Of a DNA stretch of 64,000 nt, positions 43,988-52,790 are shown piece by piece. The position numbers and the translations under genes are program-made. Position 1 is the first letter of the stretch. Each line of letters begins with the position of its first letter. The notes beneath the pieces are model-generated. The model did no database searches and had not been told where the DNA came from. It was given only the letters and a program-made list of their open reading frames with translations. Origin of the DNA: JBCFAY01 sp038562375 (GTDB taxonomy: Bacteria > Bacillota > Clostridia > Christensenellales > CAG-138). Location: the NCBI GenBank assembly GCA_038562375.1, contig JBCFAY010000006.1:1-64000 (forward strand), in the 5' to 3' direction.

Positions 43988-44263
43988 TTGTTCGTCACGC
44001 TTGAAAAAACAAAAGAATGGCTGAGAGTCGAGTCCAACGACGAGGACGCGCTCATCGAACGTTTCATCACAACGGCGGAGGATATCGTGGGCGGTATCCT
44101 CCGTTTTCCGCTGAGCGAGTTTGAGGAAGTTCCGGAAACCGTCGAACAGGCTGTCTGCTTTGCGGTATCCGTCATGTTCGAGCAGCGCGAGAGCCTGGAT
44201 ATCGTGGCGCTCATGGCTACCCTGCGCGGGATGATGTTCGCTTACCGAAAGGACGCGTGGTGA
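43988..44263 (+). CDS. Head-tail connector (gp6-like)
   Basis: A 91-residue helical protein (LEKTKEWLRVESNDEDALIE) of the phage QLRG/gp6-like connector group. It probably starts at TTG 43988, correctly spaced after AAGGAGGTGAG; GTG 43979 lies within that signal. Confidence 0.85.
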   Translation: MFVTLEKTKEWLRVESNDEDALIERFITTAEDIVGGILRFPLSEFEEVPETVEQAVCFAVSVMFEQRESLDIVALMATLRGMMFAYRKDAW

Positions 44264-44264
44264 T

Positions 44265-44585
44265 ATGAAAATCGGATATTTGAAACATCGGATTGTGCTG
44301 CAGAAAAAGATGATAGCCGAGGATGTGCTGAAGCAGCAGACAGAAAACTGGACGGACTTCGCGTACGTCTGGGCGAGCATTGAGCCGCTCTCGGGACGTG
44401 AGTATTTTACGGCACAGCAGATAAACTCGGAGGTTTCGGTCAGGATTACCATCCGCTATCTGCCCGGTTTAACGGCAGAGGCCCGCGCGGTGTTCGACGG
44501 CAGGGTTTTTGAGGTGCTATCGGTCGTCAATCCCGAGGAACGATGCGAGTCGCTGATCCTGATGTGCAGGGAGGCACCGGTATGA
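44265..44585 (+). CDS. Head closure/head-tail adaptor protein
   Basis: A 106-residue beta-barrel protein (IGYLKHRIVLQKKM, WASIEPLSGREYFTAQQINS) matching the SPP1 gp16-like adaptor group. It starts one base after the connector stop and overlaps the next gene by four bases. Confidence 0.85.
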   Translation: MKIGYLKHRIVLQKKMIAEDVLKQQTENWTDFAYVWASIEPLSGREYFTAQQINSEVSVRITIRYLPGLTAEARAVFDGRVFEVLSVVNPEERCESLILMCREAPV

Positions 44586-44962
44586 CGGATATCAACGGCC
44601 TCACGGATGCCATTATGGACGCCATGCTCGAGTACACCGGGGAGGTCGAGGAAGCCATCCCCGAAATCGTGGACAGCACAGCTGATGTCATGGTTAAGGA
44701 GATACGGGCGGCGGCGCCCAAGCGTTCGGGCAAGTACGCCAAAGGCTGGACGGCCCGGCAGCTTGGCGAACGCACCCGCTCCAAAGAAGGGTACGCCAAG
44801 CTGGTCTGTAACCCGAAGCGGTATTCTATTGCCCATCTTGTGGAGTATGGCCACGCCAAAAGGAACGGCGGCAGGGTCGCGGGAAAACCGCACATCCGCC
44901 CAGCCTGCGATAAGCTGCTGCCGGAATTTGAAAAGAAGATCGAGGAGGCGGTGAAGCGATGA
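44582..44962 (+). CDS. HK97 gp10-like tail-completion protein
   Basis: A 126-residue protein with the family landmarks AAPKRSGKYAKGWTAR, YSIAHLVEYGHAKRNGGRV and KPHIRPACDKLLPEF. It lies at the head-tail joint. The start is ATG 44582. Confidence 0.88.
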   Translation: MTDINGLTDAIMDAMLEYTGEVEEAIPEIVDSTADVMVKEIRAAAPKRSGKYAKGWTARQLGERTRSKEGYAKLVCNPKRYSIAHLVEYGHAKRNGGRVAGKPHIRPACDKLLPEFEKKIEEAVKR

Positions 44963-45276
44963 GCGCGTACCTTGCCCAATTGCTTACGGAGTCAGGGGTG
45001 CCGGTGGCGCGGAACGCGTTTCTGAAAACGCAGGCCCCGCCCTATATCGTCTACGTTTTCTCGCACTCGGATAACTTCGCAGCGGACTCGAAGGTGTACT
45101 TAAAACGGGACAACTACCAAATCGAACTGTACACCGAGAAAAAAGACATTGCACTTGAGGAAAAGCTCGAGGGCATTTTTGATGAACACGGCCTTGTGTA
45201 CGACAAGACCGAAACCTACCTCGAGAGCGAAAAGCTCATCGAGGTCATATATGAAATTCAGCTGATCGGAGGATAA
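44959..45276 (+). CDS. Tail terminator/completion protein
   Basis: A 105-residue protein (PPYIVYVFSHSDNFAADSKV, DNYQIELYTEKKDIALEEKL) in the position and with the fold pattern of phage tail terminators. It overlaps the gp10-like gene by four bases. Confidence 0.8.
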   Translation: MSAYLAQLLTESGVPVARNAFLKTQAPPYIVYVFSHSDNFAADSKVYLKRDNYQIELYTEKKDIALEEKLEGIFDEHGLVYDKTETYLESEKLIEVIYEIQLIGG

Positions 45277-45280
45277 AACA

Positions 45281-45841
45281 ATGCCGGATAACAAAGTCAA
45301 GTTCGGGCTGAGAAACGCCCACTACGCAAAAGTCACCGAATCCGGGTACGCGGTGCCCACGCCGTTTCCGGGGCAGGTGTCGCTGACATTAAAGCCAAAG
45401 GGTGAACGTGCGGAATTCTATGCGGACGATGTCGCGTATTTTACCAAAGACGCCAACCAGGGCTACGAGGGCGAGATGACCATTGCGGACATCCCGTCCT
45501 CTTTTCTGAAAGACTGCCTGGGGTTTACCCAAGACGACAACGGCGCGATATTTGAGCACATGGACGCGGTTCAGACCCCGTTCGCGCTGATGTTTGAGGT
45601 GCAGGGCGACCTGCAGCCGAGACGGTTCGTTTTTTACGCATGCCTGGCTTCCCGGCCAAACGTAGACGCGAACACTGTCAAGGGCACAATCGAGCCGACG
45701 ACGGACACCTTGTCTTTTGTGGCAACACCCCGGCAGCTTGACGGCATGGTCAAGGCTGTGCTGGTGAAAAACGCAACGAACGAAACGGCCTACGCCGGGT
45801 TCTATACCTCTGTATACGAATTCGCCGCCCCCACGCCGTAA
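45281..45841 (+). CDS. Major tail protein (phi13 type)
   Basis: A 186-residue tail-tube subunit: KFGLRNAHYAKVTESGYAVP and EMTIADIPSSFLKDCLGFTQ, then FYACLASRPNVDANTVKGTI. It forms the tail tube around the tape measure. The ATG follows GGAGG. Confidence 0.9.
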   Translation: MPDNKVKFGLRNAHYAKVTESGYAVPTPFPGQVSLTLKPKGERAEFYADDVAYFTKDANQGYEGEMTIADIPSSFLKDCLGFTQDDNGAIFEHMDAVQTPFALMFEVQGDLQPRRFVFYACLASRPNVDANTVKGTIEPTTDTLSFVATPRQLDGMVKAVLVKNATNETAYAGFYTSVYEFAAPTP

Positions 45842-45855
45842 GGAGGAAGTGACAG

Positions 45856-46272
45856 ATGCAAAGAACAATACGGGTCAACGGGTCAGACCTGCCCTTAAAA
45901 CCTTCTGCCAATTTTATGTTCTATTACCGCCATGCCCGGCTATCCGGAGAGGAAGCTCCGGACTTTCAGGCCGACCTCAAGCGGCTGGCGGACATGGAAA
46001 AACTGCAAAGCGAGCTTTCCGGCATCGACAGCACAAACGCGCTGGACGTGCTGCAAAAGACGAACATCTTTGAGTTTTCCGCCATCATCCGCAGGATGCT
46101 CTGGACGTTCGCCTACGCGGCCAATAAGAGTATCCTCCCATTCGAGGAGTGGTGCGACGCGCTATTCGAGTACGATACGACTGAAGCCTCGAAAACGGTG
46201 ATGGATCTGGTGAACGACAATTTTTTTCTTATGCTGGGCGTGGCGAAGCCCAGGGAGGTTCAAAGCAAATAG
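45856..46272 (+). CDS. Tail assembly chaperone G
   Basis: A 138-residue protein (TIRVNGSDLPLKPSANFMFY, EFSAIIRRMLWTFAYAANKS) upstream of the tape measure gene, the place of chaperone G. It ends normally at TAG 46272 when ribosomes do not shift at the slippery run 46221-46227. Confidence 0.88.
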   Translation: MQRTIRVNGSDLPLKPSANFMFYYRHARLSGEEAPDFQADLKRLADMEKLQSELSGIDSTNALDVLQKTNIFEFSAIIRRMLWTFAYAANKSILPFEEWCDALFEYDTTEASKTVMDLVNDNFFLMLGVAKPREVQSK

Positions 46273-46436
46273 ACTGGCGCGATGCGCTGTATTTAGGCAA
46301 GTCGGCGAGGCTCTCGTTTCATGAATTGGACGAGATGACCTTCTCCGACTTGCTTTCGTATGTGGGTTTTTTGACGGAAACCAAAAGCCCGACCAAAGAC
46401 GCGACACAACTGGATATTGACCGACTGGCCATATAG
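45856..46436 (+). CDS. Tail assembly chaperone GT, made by -1 frameshift
   Basis: In the G frame the codons AAT TTT TTT CTT contain seven Ts (46221-46227), forming T-TTT-TTT, a classic slippery heptamer. A -1 shift there (re-reading base 46227) leads into an open frame, SYAGRGEAQGGSKQIDWRDA, ending at TAG 46436. The product is about 193 residues: 124 shared with G plus a 69-residue T part (LSFHELDEMTFSDLLSYVGF). The G/GT ratio is known to set tail assembly in lambda-like phages. The T part has no start of its own. Confidence 0.8.
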
Positions 46437-46451
46437 AGAGGAGGGATTCAT

Positions 46452-49073
46452 TTGGCGGCAAGCATCAAGGGCATAACCATAGAAATCGGCGCGAACACGA
46501 CGGGACTCGGCAAGGCGCTCGAGGACGTCAACAAAAAATCGCGCAGTCTTCAGAGCGAACTAAAACAAGTGGATTCCCTCCTCAAGCTCAATCCGGGTAA
46601 CGCGGAACTCGTCGCCCAGAAGCAGGAACTGCTCGCCAACGCGGTAGCCAACGCGAAGGAAAAGCTGGAAACGCTCCGGGCAGCTCAGGCGCAGGTCGAG
46701 CAGCAGTTTGCAGGCGCCAAGATATCTGACGAACAGTACCGGGCGTTCACCCGTGAGGTCGCCAAGGCTGAAGGTGAGGTCAATAAGTTTGAGCAGGAAC
46801 TTGGCCAGCTTGGTTCCGCTGCTGAGCAGACCGATGACAAGGTCGCTGACGTCGGAGATAAGGCTCAGGCTGCCGGAAGAGATATGGACACGGCAGCTGA
46901 AAAGACTGGCAAGTTTTCGGGTGCCCTCTCTAACATCGCAGGCGGCATCGGGAAAGCCGCCGCAGCCGGGATTGTCGCGGTAGGCGCGGCCGCCGCGGCC
47001 GCCGGGACTGCCGTGGTTAAAATGACGCTGGACGCGGGCGAAGCAGCGGACGAGCTGATTACGCTGTCCAATAAAACGGGCATCAGTACCAAAACGCTGC
47101 AGGAGATGGAGTACGCCGCTCGGTTTGTGGATGTTCCGCTTGAAACCATGACGGATTCTATGTTCAAACTCACCAAGAGCATGGACACCGCCAGAGGCGG
47201 TACGGGAGCACAGGCCGACGCGTTCAAAGCCCTCGGCGTATCAACCACTAACGCAGACGGAAGTTTGAAAAACAGCAAGCAAGTTTGGCTTGACACTATC
47301 GACGCGCTGGGCAGGGTAACGAACGAAACCGAACGCGACGCGCTGGCCATGCAGCTTTTCGGGAAGAACGCCAAGGAGCTCAATCCCCTGATCGCTGCCG
47401 GGTCGGACGAATTGTCCCGGTTGGCAGACGAAGCGAACGAACTGGGTGTGGTACTGAGCGACGAAAGCGTCACTGCGCTCGGGGATTTCGACGACAAGAT
47501 GCAGCGGCTTAAAGCAACGGGCACTGCGCTGACGCAGACTCTGGGAGCGGCGGTTGCACCCGCCTTAGGAGTACTGGCAGATAATCTCCGCGTTGTCGCG
47601 ACATCCGTATCAGAAGCGATTCAAACCGGCGACTGGAACAAGGTCGGTGACAGCGTGTCAGCCATGCTCACGGATATCGGAAGCCGTATTACCAATGCGC
47701 TGCCGCAGATTGCCGAGCAAGGCGCGAAAATCATCGGGAGTCTGGCCGCCACTGTTGTCGAAAGCCTGCCTCAGGTGCTGCCCGCGTTACTGTCCGCTGC
47801 ACTGGAAATATTCCAAAGTATTATCAGTGCTGTTGCTGCGAACGGCCCGGCGCTGGCGGGAATGGTCGTAGACATGGTATCGCAACTCGCCGGGTTCATA
47901 CTCAAAAACCTGCCGGTGGTGCTAGTGGCAGGCATCCAGATACTGATTGCGCTGATACAGGGCATCGCACAGAGCATCCCACAGCTCATACCGGCAATTG
48001 TGACGGCAATCACGCAAATCATACAGACGGTAGTTACAAACCTGCCGTTGATTATACAAGCCGGGCTGCAACTTCTGCTGGCTTTGATTCAGGGTATTGT
48101 TGATAACCTGCCAGCGTTAATAACCGCTATCGTCGGAATGATCCCCTTGGTCGTGCAGACCATACTGGAAAACCTGCCGCAGATTATTGAGGCGGGAATT
48201 CAGATGCTGCTGGCCATTATCAACGGCATTGTCACCGCCCTGCCCATGCTGATGCAAGCCATCGTAGACATGATTCCGATGGTAATAACGGCCATTGTGG
48301 AGAACCTGCCGCTGATCATTGAAGCGGGTATCCAGATGCTGGTATCCTTGATACTCGGTATTGTTGAAGCCCTTCCGCAACTGATCGATTGCATCATTGA
48401 GATGATACCGAAGATCGTCAAAGCTATTATGGACAACCTTCCCAAGATCATACAGGCGGGCATCAAGATTATTATCGCGGTTATCACGGGTATTGTCGAA
48501 GCGATCCCGCAACTGGTTAAGGGCATCATCGACATGATTCCACAGATTGTGAAGGCCATCATCGACAACCTGCCGCTGATTATTGAGGCAGGTATTGAGA
48601 TTGTCTGGGCACTGATCAAAGGAATCGGCGAGGCTGCCTGGAACCTGATCAAGTCTGCGGGTGAACTGGCGTGGAATTTCATCAAGGGTATATGGGAAGG
48701 CATCAAATCGGCAGCGGACTGGCTCTGGCAGAAGATATCCGGGTTCTTCAATGGAATCGTGGACGGTGTTAAAAACTTGCTGGGGATTCACTCGCCCTCA
48801 ATCGTGTTTGCGGGTATCGGCAAGAACATGGGTCTTGGACTCGCGGAAGGTATTACGGGAAGTGTATCTCTGGTCGACCGTGCGATGGACAGACTCAACG
48901 CCGCAGTCGACGGTGCGAAAGCAGATATCGCAATCGGCGGGCAATTTGCAGGCAACGCGCCTGCTACCGCCGGGAACAGCGTGACGCTGAATATTCAGAC
49001 TGCTTCGCTTGACGAAGGCCAAATCGCCATGCTGGTCAATGTGGTCAATCGCAGGCTGGGCCTGGCGTATTAA
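46452..49073 (+). CDS. Tape measure protein
   Basis: An 873-residue tail-length protein. The N-terminus (GLGKALEDVNKKSRSLQSEL) is coiled coil to about 160, followed by an Ala-rich hydrophobic stretch (about 168-190). A hydrophobic helical repeat region covers roughly 430-720, and a C-terminal part (GFFNGIVDGVKNLLGIHSPS) is typical of the family. Four tandem 44-residue repeats begin at residue 530, each opening NLPxIIxAG. Translation begins at TTG 46452 behind GGAGGG. Confidence 0.93.
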   Translation: MAASIKGITIEIGANTTGLGKALEDVNKKSRSLQSELKQVDSLLKLNPGNAELVAQKQELLANAVANAKEKLETLRAAQAQVEQQFAGAKISDEQYRAFTREVAKAEGEVNKFEQELGQLGSAAEQTDDKVADVGDKAQAAGRDMDTAAEKTGKFSGALSNIAGGIGKAAAAGIVAVGAAAAAAGTAVVKMTLDAGEAADELITLSNKTGISTKTLQEMEYAARFVDVPLETMTDSMFKLTKSMDTARGGTGAQADAFKALGVSTTNADGSLKNSKQVWLDTIDALGRVTNETERDALAMQLFGKNAKELNPLIAAGSDELSRLADEANELGVVLSDESVTALGDFDDKMQRLKATGTALTQTLGAAVAPALGVLADNLRVVATSVSEAIQTGDWNKVGDSVSAMLTDIGSRITNALPQIAEQGAKIIGSLAATVVESLPQVLPALLSAALEIFQSIISAVAANGPALAGMVVDMVSQLAGFILKNLPVVLVAGIQILIALIQGIAQSIPQLIPAIVTAITQIIQTVVTNLPLIIQAGLQLLLALIQGIVDNLPALITAIVGMIPLVVQTILENLPQIIEAGIQMLLAIINGIVTALPMLMQAIVDMIPMVITAIVENLPLIIEAGIQMLVSLILGIVEALPQLIDCIIEMIPKIVKAIMDNLPKIIQAGIKIIIAVITGIVEAIPQLVKGIIDMIPQIVKAIIDNLPLIIEAGIEIVWALIKGIGEAAWNLIKSAGELAWNFIKGIWEGIKSAADWLWQKISGFFNGIVDGVKNLLGIHSPSIVFAGIGKNMGLGLAEGITGSVSLVDRAMDRLNAAVDGAKADIAIGGQFAGNAPATAGNSVTLNIQTASLDEGQIAMLVNVVNRRLGLAY
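48039..48566 (+). repeat. Four tandem 132-bp repeats in the tape measure gene
   Basis: Units start at 48039, 48171, 48303 and 48435, with a partial fifth at 48567. Each encodes 44 residues of the pattern NLPxIIxAGIxxLxALIxGIV then LPxLIxxIIxMIPxIVxAI. DNA identity is moderate but the length is exact, so unit gain or loss would change tail length in fixed steps. Confidence 0.85.
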
Positions 49074-49086
49074 GGTAATAAAAAAA

Positions 49087-49115
49087 TTGAATAAGTGTAG
49101 TTGCAGCGATATAAT
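49087..49115 (+). promoter_or_regulatory. Promoter of the moron inside the tail module
   Basis: TTGAAT (49087-49092), a 17-bp spacer and TATAAT (49110-49115) form a near-consensus sigma-A promoter right after the tape measure stop. Confidence 0.65.
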
Positions 49116-49151
49116 AATATCATCCAAAATTCTCTTATATCGGAGGCGCAT

Positions 49152-49246
49152 ATGAAAAAATATTTATGTATATATTAGTTTTGTTGCTTGTTCTGATCAT
49201 CGCCAATCAGGCTTTTGCGTCATCTGAGTTCTCTCTGGTAAGATGA
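49152..49246 (+). pseudogene. Decayed small secreted-protein gene
   Basis: After CGGAGG, ATG 49152 (MKKYLCIY) stops at once. A +2 shifted frame, or ATG 49166, gives a clear signal peptide (YILVLLLVLIIANQAFA) ending after SSEFSLVR at a TGA. It looks like a short secreted-protein gene broken by a frameshift and truncated. It forms the front of the moron transcript. Confidence 0.55.
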
Positions 49247-49408
49247 TACCAGTACTTGCCACTCAAATTTCACGGAGCTTGGGACATGCTCTTGCTAAAT
49301 AATCAAATATGCAAAACAGAACCGTGACATACACTTCATTTTTATAGGATGGAACTAGAAAGGGTAACCCCATAATATTCTAAATGCTGGTTTTTTCGGA
49401 GGTTCAGT

Positions 49409-50830
49409 ATGAAAAAGATAATAATTATGGTGTTGACGATGGTGTTGTTGCTCGTCACGCCTGTGCAATCGGCGCTAGCACAGGGAGCGCTGTCCATTCA
49501 GGATATCGTAGGTACTTACGAAGTAAGGATGTCCGGAGAACTGCACTTTGCAGAAGGAAACACTACAACATGGACGATTACGCCCACCGGACTTATCGGC
49601 TTTTTTGTCAATGGAGACGAACTTCCATACTCCTGGTCCGACGATACGCTGAGTTTAGTTTACACCTCGAACGTTGAGGACGTAGTTACATGGAAGACGG
49701 TAATAACTATAAAGTTTACATCAACTGTTGACGGCATCACGGGGCAGGGAACGGTTGATACAACGCAAACGTATGAAAATGGCGATTCTCAGGAGGACAA
49801 AGCGCAGATCACGTTGAAAAAGACAGACGCGTCGGTCACGTCAGTGCCGCAGGCCACGTCCGATATAACTCAGGAACCAAGCGAGGAACCAGAGGAAACC
49901 GATGAACCCGAAGAAACTGTTGAACCACAGGCTACGCCTTCCAAGACGCAGCTTCCCGATTCAGGTGCAGCGTTCAGCGACCTGTCCGGCCAGGTGGAGG
50001 TGTTGATCCCGACCGGGTATGACGCCAATGGCAAGCCGGAGTGGGATGAGGAAGCATGGACTTTCGCCAAGCTGGATATGCCGCTTCCGGAAGGAACAAG
50101 AATCAAAACAAGCGATAGAAGCTCGGTTGTTTTGTCTTTCGCTGATATGACTACATTCGTCATGAAACCGGAATCGGAAATATATCTGTCAAAACCAGAG
50201 GCTGGGGCGGGTCCATTTAGACTTTTAATTGGTAACCTATGGGTAAATATGAAAAAGGGAATCATAGACGGTACCATGGACATTGAGATGTCTCAGGCAG
50301 CTTCTGGCATTAAGGGCACAACGTTCGTGCTGGAGGACAACGGCGAAACCTCTACCTTAAAGGTGATCGAAGGAACGGTAGAATTCACTTCCAAGGCCAC
50401 CGGCGAATCCGTGATGGTCAAGGGCGGCGAAACGGTGAGCGCAACGGCGGATGGCTTGGGTGAAGTAAAGACGTTCGACGCAAACGCGGAGATGGCGGAC
50501 TGGGCGGAATACGGTGCAAAAATGCCCGCAGAAGGATTTCCACTTTGGGCCATTGTTGCGATAGGTGTAGGCGCGCTGCTTGTGATGGGTATTATACTTG
50601 TTGTCATTATATCTAATAGAAAAAAGCGTAAAAGTATTCGCGTTGCTGGAATGTCACCGACGTACACGCAAAGTCCACAACAACACGATCCAATAGTATA
50701 TCCGCCTAATCAAAGTGAACAGACTACCAGTGGATCACAGCCGATCCATCCCTCTTTTTGCACACAGTGCGGTTCACGAATGGAGCCAAACGCGGCATTC
50801 TGCCCATCCTGCGGTAAGAAAGCGAACTGA
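49409..50830 (+). CDS. Moron-encoded membrane protein with FecR domain and zinc ribbon
   Basis: A 473-residue protein unrelated to phage structure. It has a signal peptide (1-24, cleavage after QSALA), a beta domain (about 30-137), an acidic Pro/Glu/Thr-rich spacer (150-185), a FecR-like domain (193-345, with LPEGTRIKTSDRSSVVLSFA and GIKGTTFVLEDN), one membrane helix (378-402), and a cytosolic tail with a zinc ribbon at Cys451, 454, 465 and 468. It would sit in the host membrane with the FecR part outside. The gene has its own promoter and terminator between the tape measure and distal tail genes. That arrangement, and the AT-richer DNA, are those of a moron expressed in the lysogen. The function is unknown. 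Confidence 0.8.
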   Translation: MKKIIIMVLTMVLLLVTPVQSALAQGALSIQDIVGTYEVRMSGELHFAEGNTTTWTITPTGLIGFFVNGDELPYSWSDDTLSLVYTSNVEDVVTWKTVITIKFTSTVDGITGQGTVDTTQTYENGDSQEDKAQITLKKTDASVTSVPQATSDITQEPSEEPEETDEPEETVEPQATPSKTQLPDSGAAFSDLSGQVEVLIPTGYDANGKPEWDEEAWTFAKLDMPLPEGTRIKTSDRSSVVLSFADMTTFVMKPESEIYLSKPEAGAGPFRLLIGNLWVNMKKGIIDGTMDIEMSQAASGIKGTTFVLEDNGETSTLKVIEGTVEFTSKATGESVMVKGGETVSATADGLGEVKTFDANAEMADWAEYGAKMPAEGFPLWAIVAIGVGALLVMGIILVVIISNRKKRKSIRVAGMSPTYTQSPQQHDPIVYPPNQSEQTTSGSQPIHPSFCTQCGSRMEPNAAFCPSCGKKAN

Positions 50831-50886
50831 ACTTTCAATTTGCGAGGGTATATCTAACAATTAATAACAATTAGGAAAAAAGATAG

Positions 50887-50912
50887 AAAGGGAGCATAGC
50901 CGCTCTCTTTTT
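50887..50912 (+). terminator. Terminator of the moron
   Basis: AAAGGGAGC (50887-50895) pairs with GCTCTCTTT (50902-50910, one G-T) around ATAGCC, followed by TT. It closes the moron transcript before the distal tail gene. Confidence 0.6.
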
Positions 50913-50937
50913 GATTACCCTGAAAGGAAACGATGCA

Positions 50938-51792
50938 ATGCACAGAAGGCTCTATTTAGAGAACGGACAGAACCAGCGGTTTAACCTGCAGGACTTAAAG
51001 AACAGCGCCCTGCTCGTCTCGCCCGCCGGGTTGGGCCTTTCCATGTCGCGTGGGTATGAGTTGACCGGAGATGCGGCGCGGGCGGTCAGCGAAGTGTATC
51101 CGCTCCGCTCGTTCACCGGCGTGATCGTTTTTAACGGAACACGGGCATATGACGGGTATCGCGCGCTGGTCAATTTCATCGCCGCCTCGGATATAATGAG
51201 GCTCGTGTACGCGCCGGGGTATGAAACCGCGAGCGGCGAATTCCTCGCGGACGCCGAGGTGGAGAGCGTCGCAAAAAGCGAGATCAAAGGCGGCCGGATG
51301 GAATGCGACGTTTCCATTACCTTAAAGGGCGCCTGGTATAAGCGTGAAAGCCTTCGGGTGGTTGCAGAAAAAACAGGCGAGGAGCTCCGGTATGACCGGA
51401 TGTACGAATATGCCTACAGCGATGTTTCCACCGACGCCATCGAGATTTACAACGACGGACATTTTGAAGCGCCGGTCATGCTCGAAGCCGAAGGAGAACT
51501 GGTCAACCCCCGGCTGTCGCTGTATGTGAACGGAGTGCTTCGTTCTCAGTTGGCGGTGACGGCGGTGATCGAAACCGGGGAAACGCTGGTGTTCTGTACG
51601 AAGGACGACGAGCTTACGCTTATGAAGCGGCTGCCGGATGGCGGCGAGGAGAGCCTGATCGGCTGTGTCTCGGTCGAGAACGACAACTTCTTTAAATTGC
51701 CGAAAGGGCTTTCAACGCTCAACCTGAGCGCGGACAACGAGATCAGTTCAAAGTCCGTCATTACGGTGTTTACGGCATACAAGGCGGTGTAA
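50938..51792 (+). CDS. Distal tail protein (Dit-like)
   Basis: A 284-residue tail-tip protein: RRLYLENGQNQRFNLQDLKN at the N-terminus and YPLRSFTGVIVFNGTRAYDG, with a later beta-rich domain. It joins the tail tube to the tip complex. I choose ATG 50938; the upstream TTG at 50911 lies in the terminator. Confidence 0.8.
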   Translation: MHRRLYLENGQNQRFNLQDLKNSALLVSPAGLGLSMSRGYELTGDAARAVSEVYPLRSFTGVIVFNGTRAYDGYRALVNFIAASDIMRLVYAPGYETASGEFLADAEVESVAKSEIKGGRMECDVSITLKGAWYKRESLRVVAEKTGEELRYDRMYEYAYSDVSTDAIEIYNDGHFEAPVMLEAEGELVNPRLSLYVNGVLRSQLAVTAVIETGETLVFCTKDDELTLMKRLPDGGEESLIGCVSVENDNFFKLPKGLSTLNLSADNEISSKSVITVFTAYKAV

Positions 51793-51794
51793 TA

Positions 51795-52790
51795 ATGCAG
51801 TCATATATCATATCTAAAACAGATTTGAAGGTAAAGCACGCGGCTGCTCTCGTTCGTTATGAAATCAGCGAGGACGCGACTGCCGCTGCGCAGAGTGGGT
51901 TCACCTTTGCGTCTGCCCCGAACGCGGTTGCGGGCGATTACATTCTGCTCAGAGGCCTATATAACGGCATCATATCCGGCGTGGAAACGGATAAAAAGAC
52001 ATCTGCAGTAACGTTACGGGCACTGCCGTTGAGCAGCATATTCTCAAAAAACATCTTGCTGGGAAGCGCGGAAGCAGTTGCTGAAAACTATATCTCATCT
52101 GCCATTGATGATAACTTCGTGTCGTCAGGCGATGCTTTAACGGATATACCGTATATTGCGACAGCGGCAATAACCCAGACAGCGCTGGGAATCACGCCGC
52201 ATAATGACAACGGAATATATAACCTGGACACGTTCCTGCGGTATGTCGCCAACCGGCATCACATATTTACGGATTTTGAGATAACAGCTGATTCGCTGAA
52301 CGTTAGCATTGAGAACCGAAATCCACCCCAGCGAATGATCGACGCGACCGTAGCGGATGTGCTGACGCTCAGCGAAACGGTGATTTCTGAATGCGTCTCG
52401 AAGGTCATGGTGAAAACATCAGCTGGGGTAACGACATATTACCTGTTCGAGGACGGTAGCTACGGTACAAACCCCGGAGCTGGTACCCGGATGCCGGGTA
52501 AAACAGATACGGTTTACTGCGAGAACGCGGTTGACGCGGAAAGAACAGTTGGGGACGTGTTTGCCAAGAACAAATTCAGCCACCTGATTGAAGCGGAAAT
52601 CCTATCGGAATCAAGGCTGTACGACACCGCCAATATGCGGCTGTACGACCGGGCGCTAGTTCGAACAAAGACCGGTGTCTACGACACCTACATCAGTTTT
52701 ATCAGCAGAAAGAGCGCCGCTAAAACGGTGCTTTTTAAGTTCGGGGACGCGAAGTTGACGCTCACCGACAAACTCAAGGGAGGGATTTGA
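51795..52790 (+). CDS. Tail tip/baseplate protein
   Basis: A 331-residue protein (DYILLRGLYNGIISGVETDK, IENRNPPQRMIDATVADVLT, YDRALVRTKTGVYDTYISFI) in the position of the tail-associated or baseplate hub protein of Clostridia siphophages. No enzyme motif is visible. It starts two bases after the Dit-like gene. Confidence 0.7.
   Translation: MQSYIISKTDLKVKHAAALVRYEISEDATAAAQSGFTFASAPNAVAGDYILLRGLYNGIISGVETDKKTSAVTLRALPLSSIFSKNILLGSAEAVAENYISSAIDDNFVSSGDALTDIPYIATAAITQTALGITPHNDNGIYNLDTFLRYVANRHHIFTDFEITADSLNVSIENRNPPQRMIDATVADVLTLSETVISECVSKVMVKTSAGVTTYYLFEDGSYGTNPGAGTRMPGKTDTVYCENAVDAERTVGDVFAKNKFSHLIEAEILSESRLYDTANMRLYDRALVRTKTGVYDTYISFISRKSAAKTVLFKFGDAKLTLTDKLKGGI

Noticed and set aside
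42826..44214. 462-codon minus-strand frame opposite the capsid gene
   Set aside because: It is antisense to an unmistakable HK97 capsid gene, with composition explained by GC-rich codon shadows and no start signal.
46273..46436. Separate gene for the T part of the tail chaperone
   Set aside because: No start codon or ribosome-binding site precedes it; it is read only through the -1 frameshift from G.
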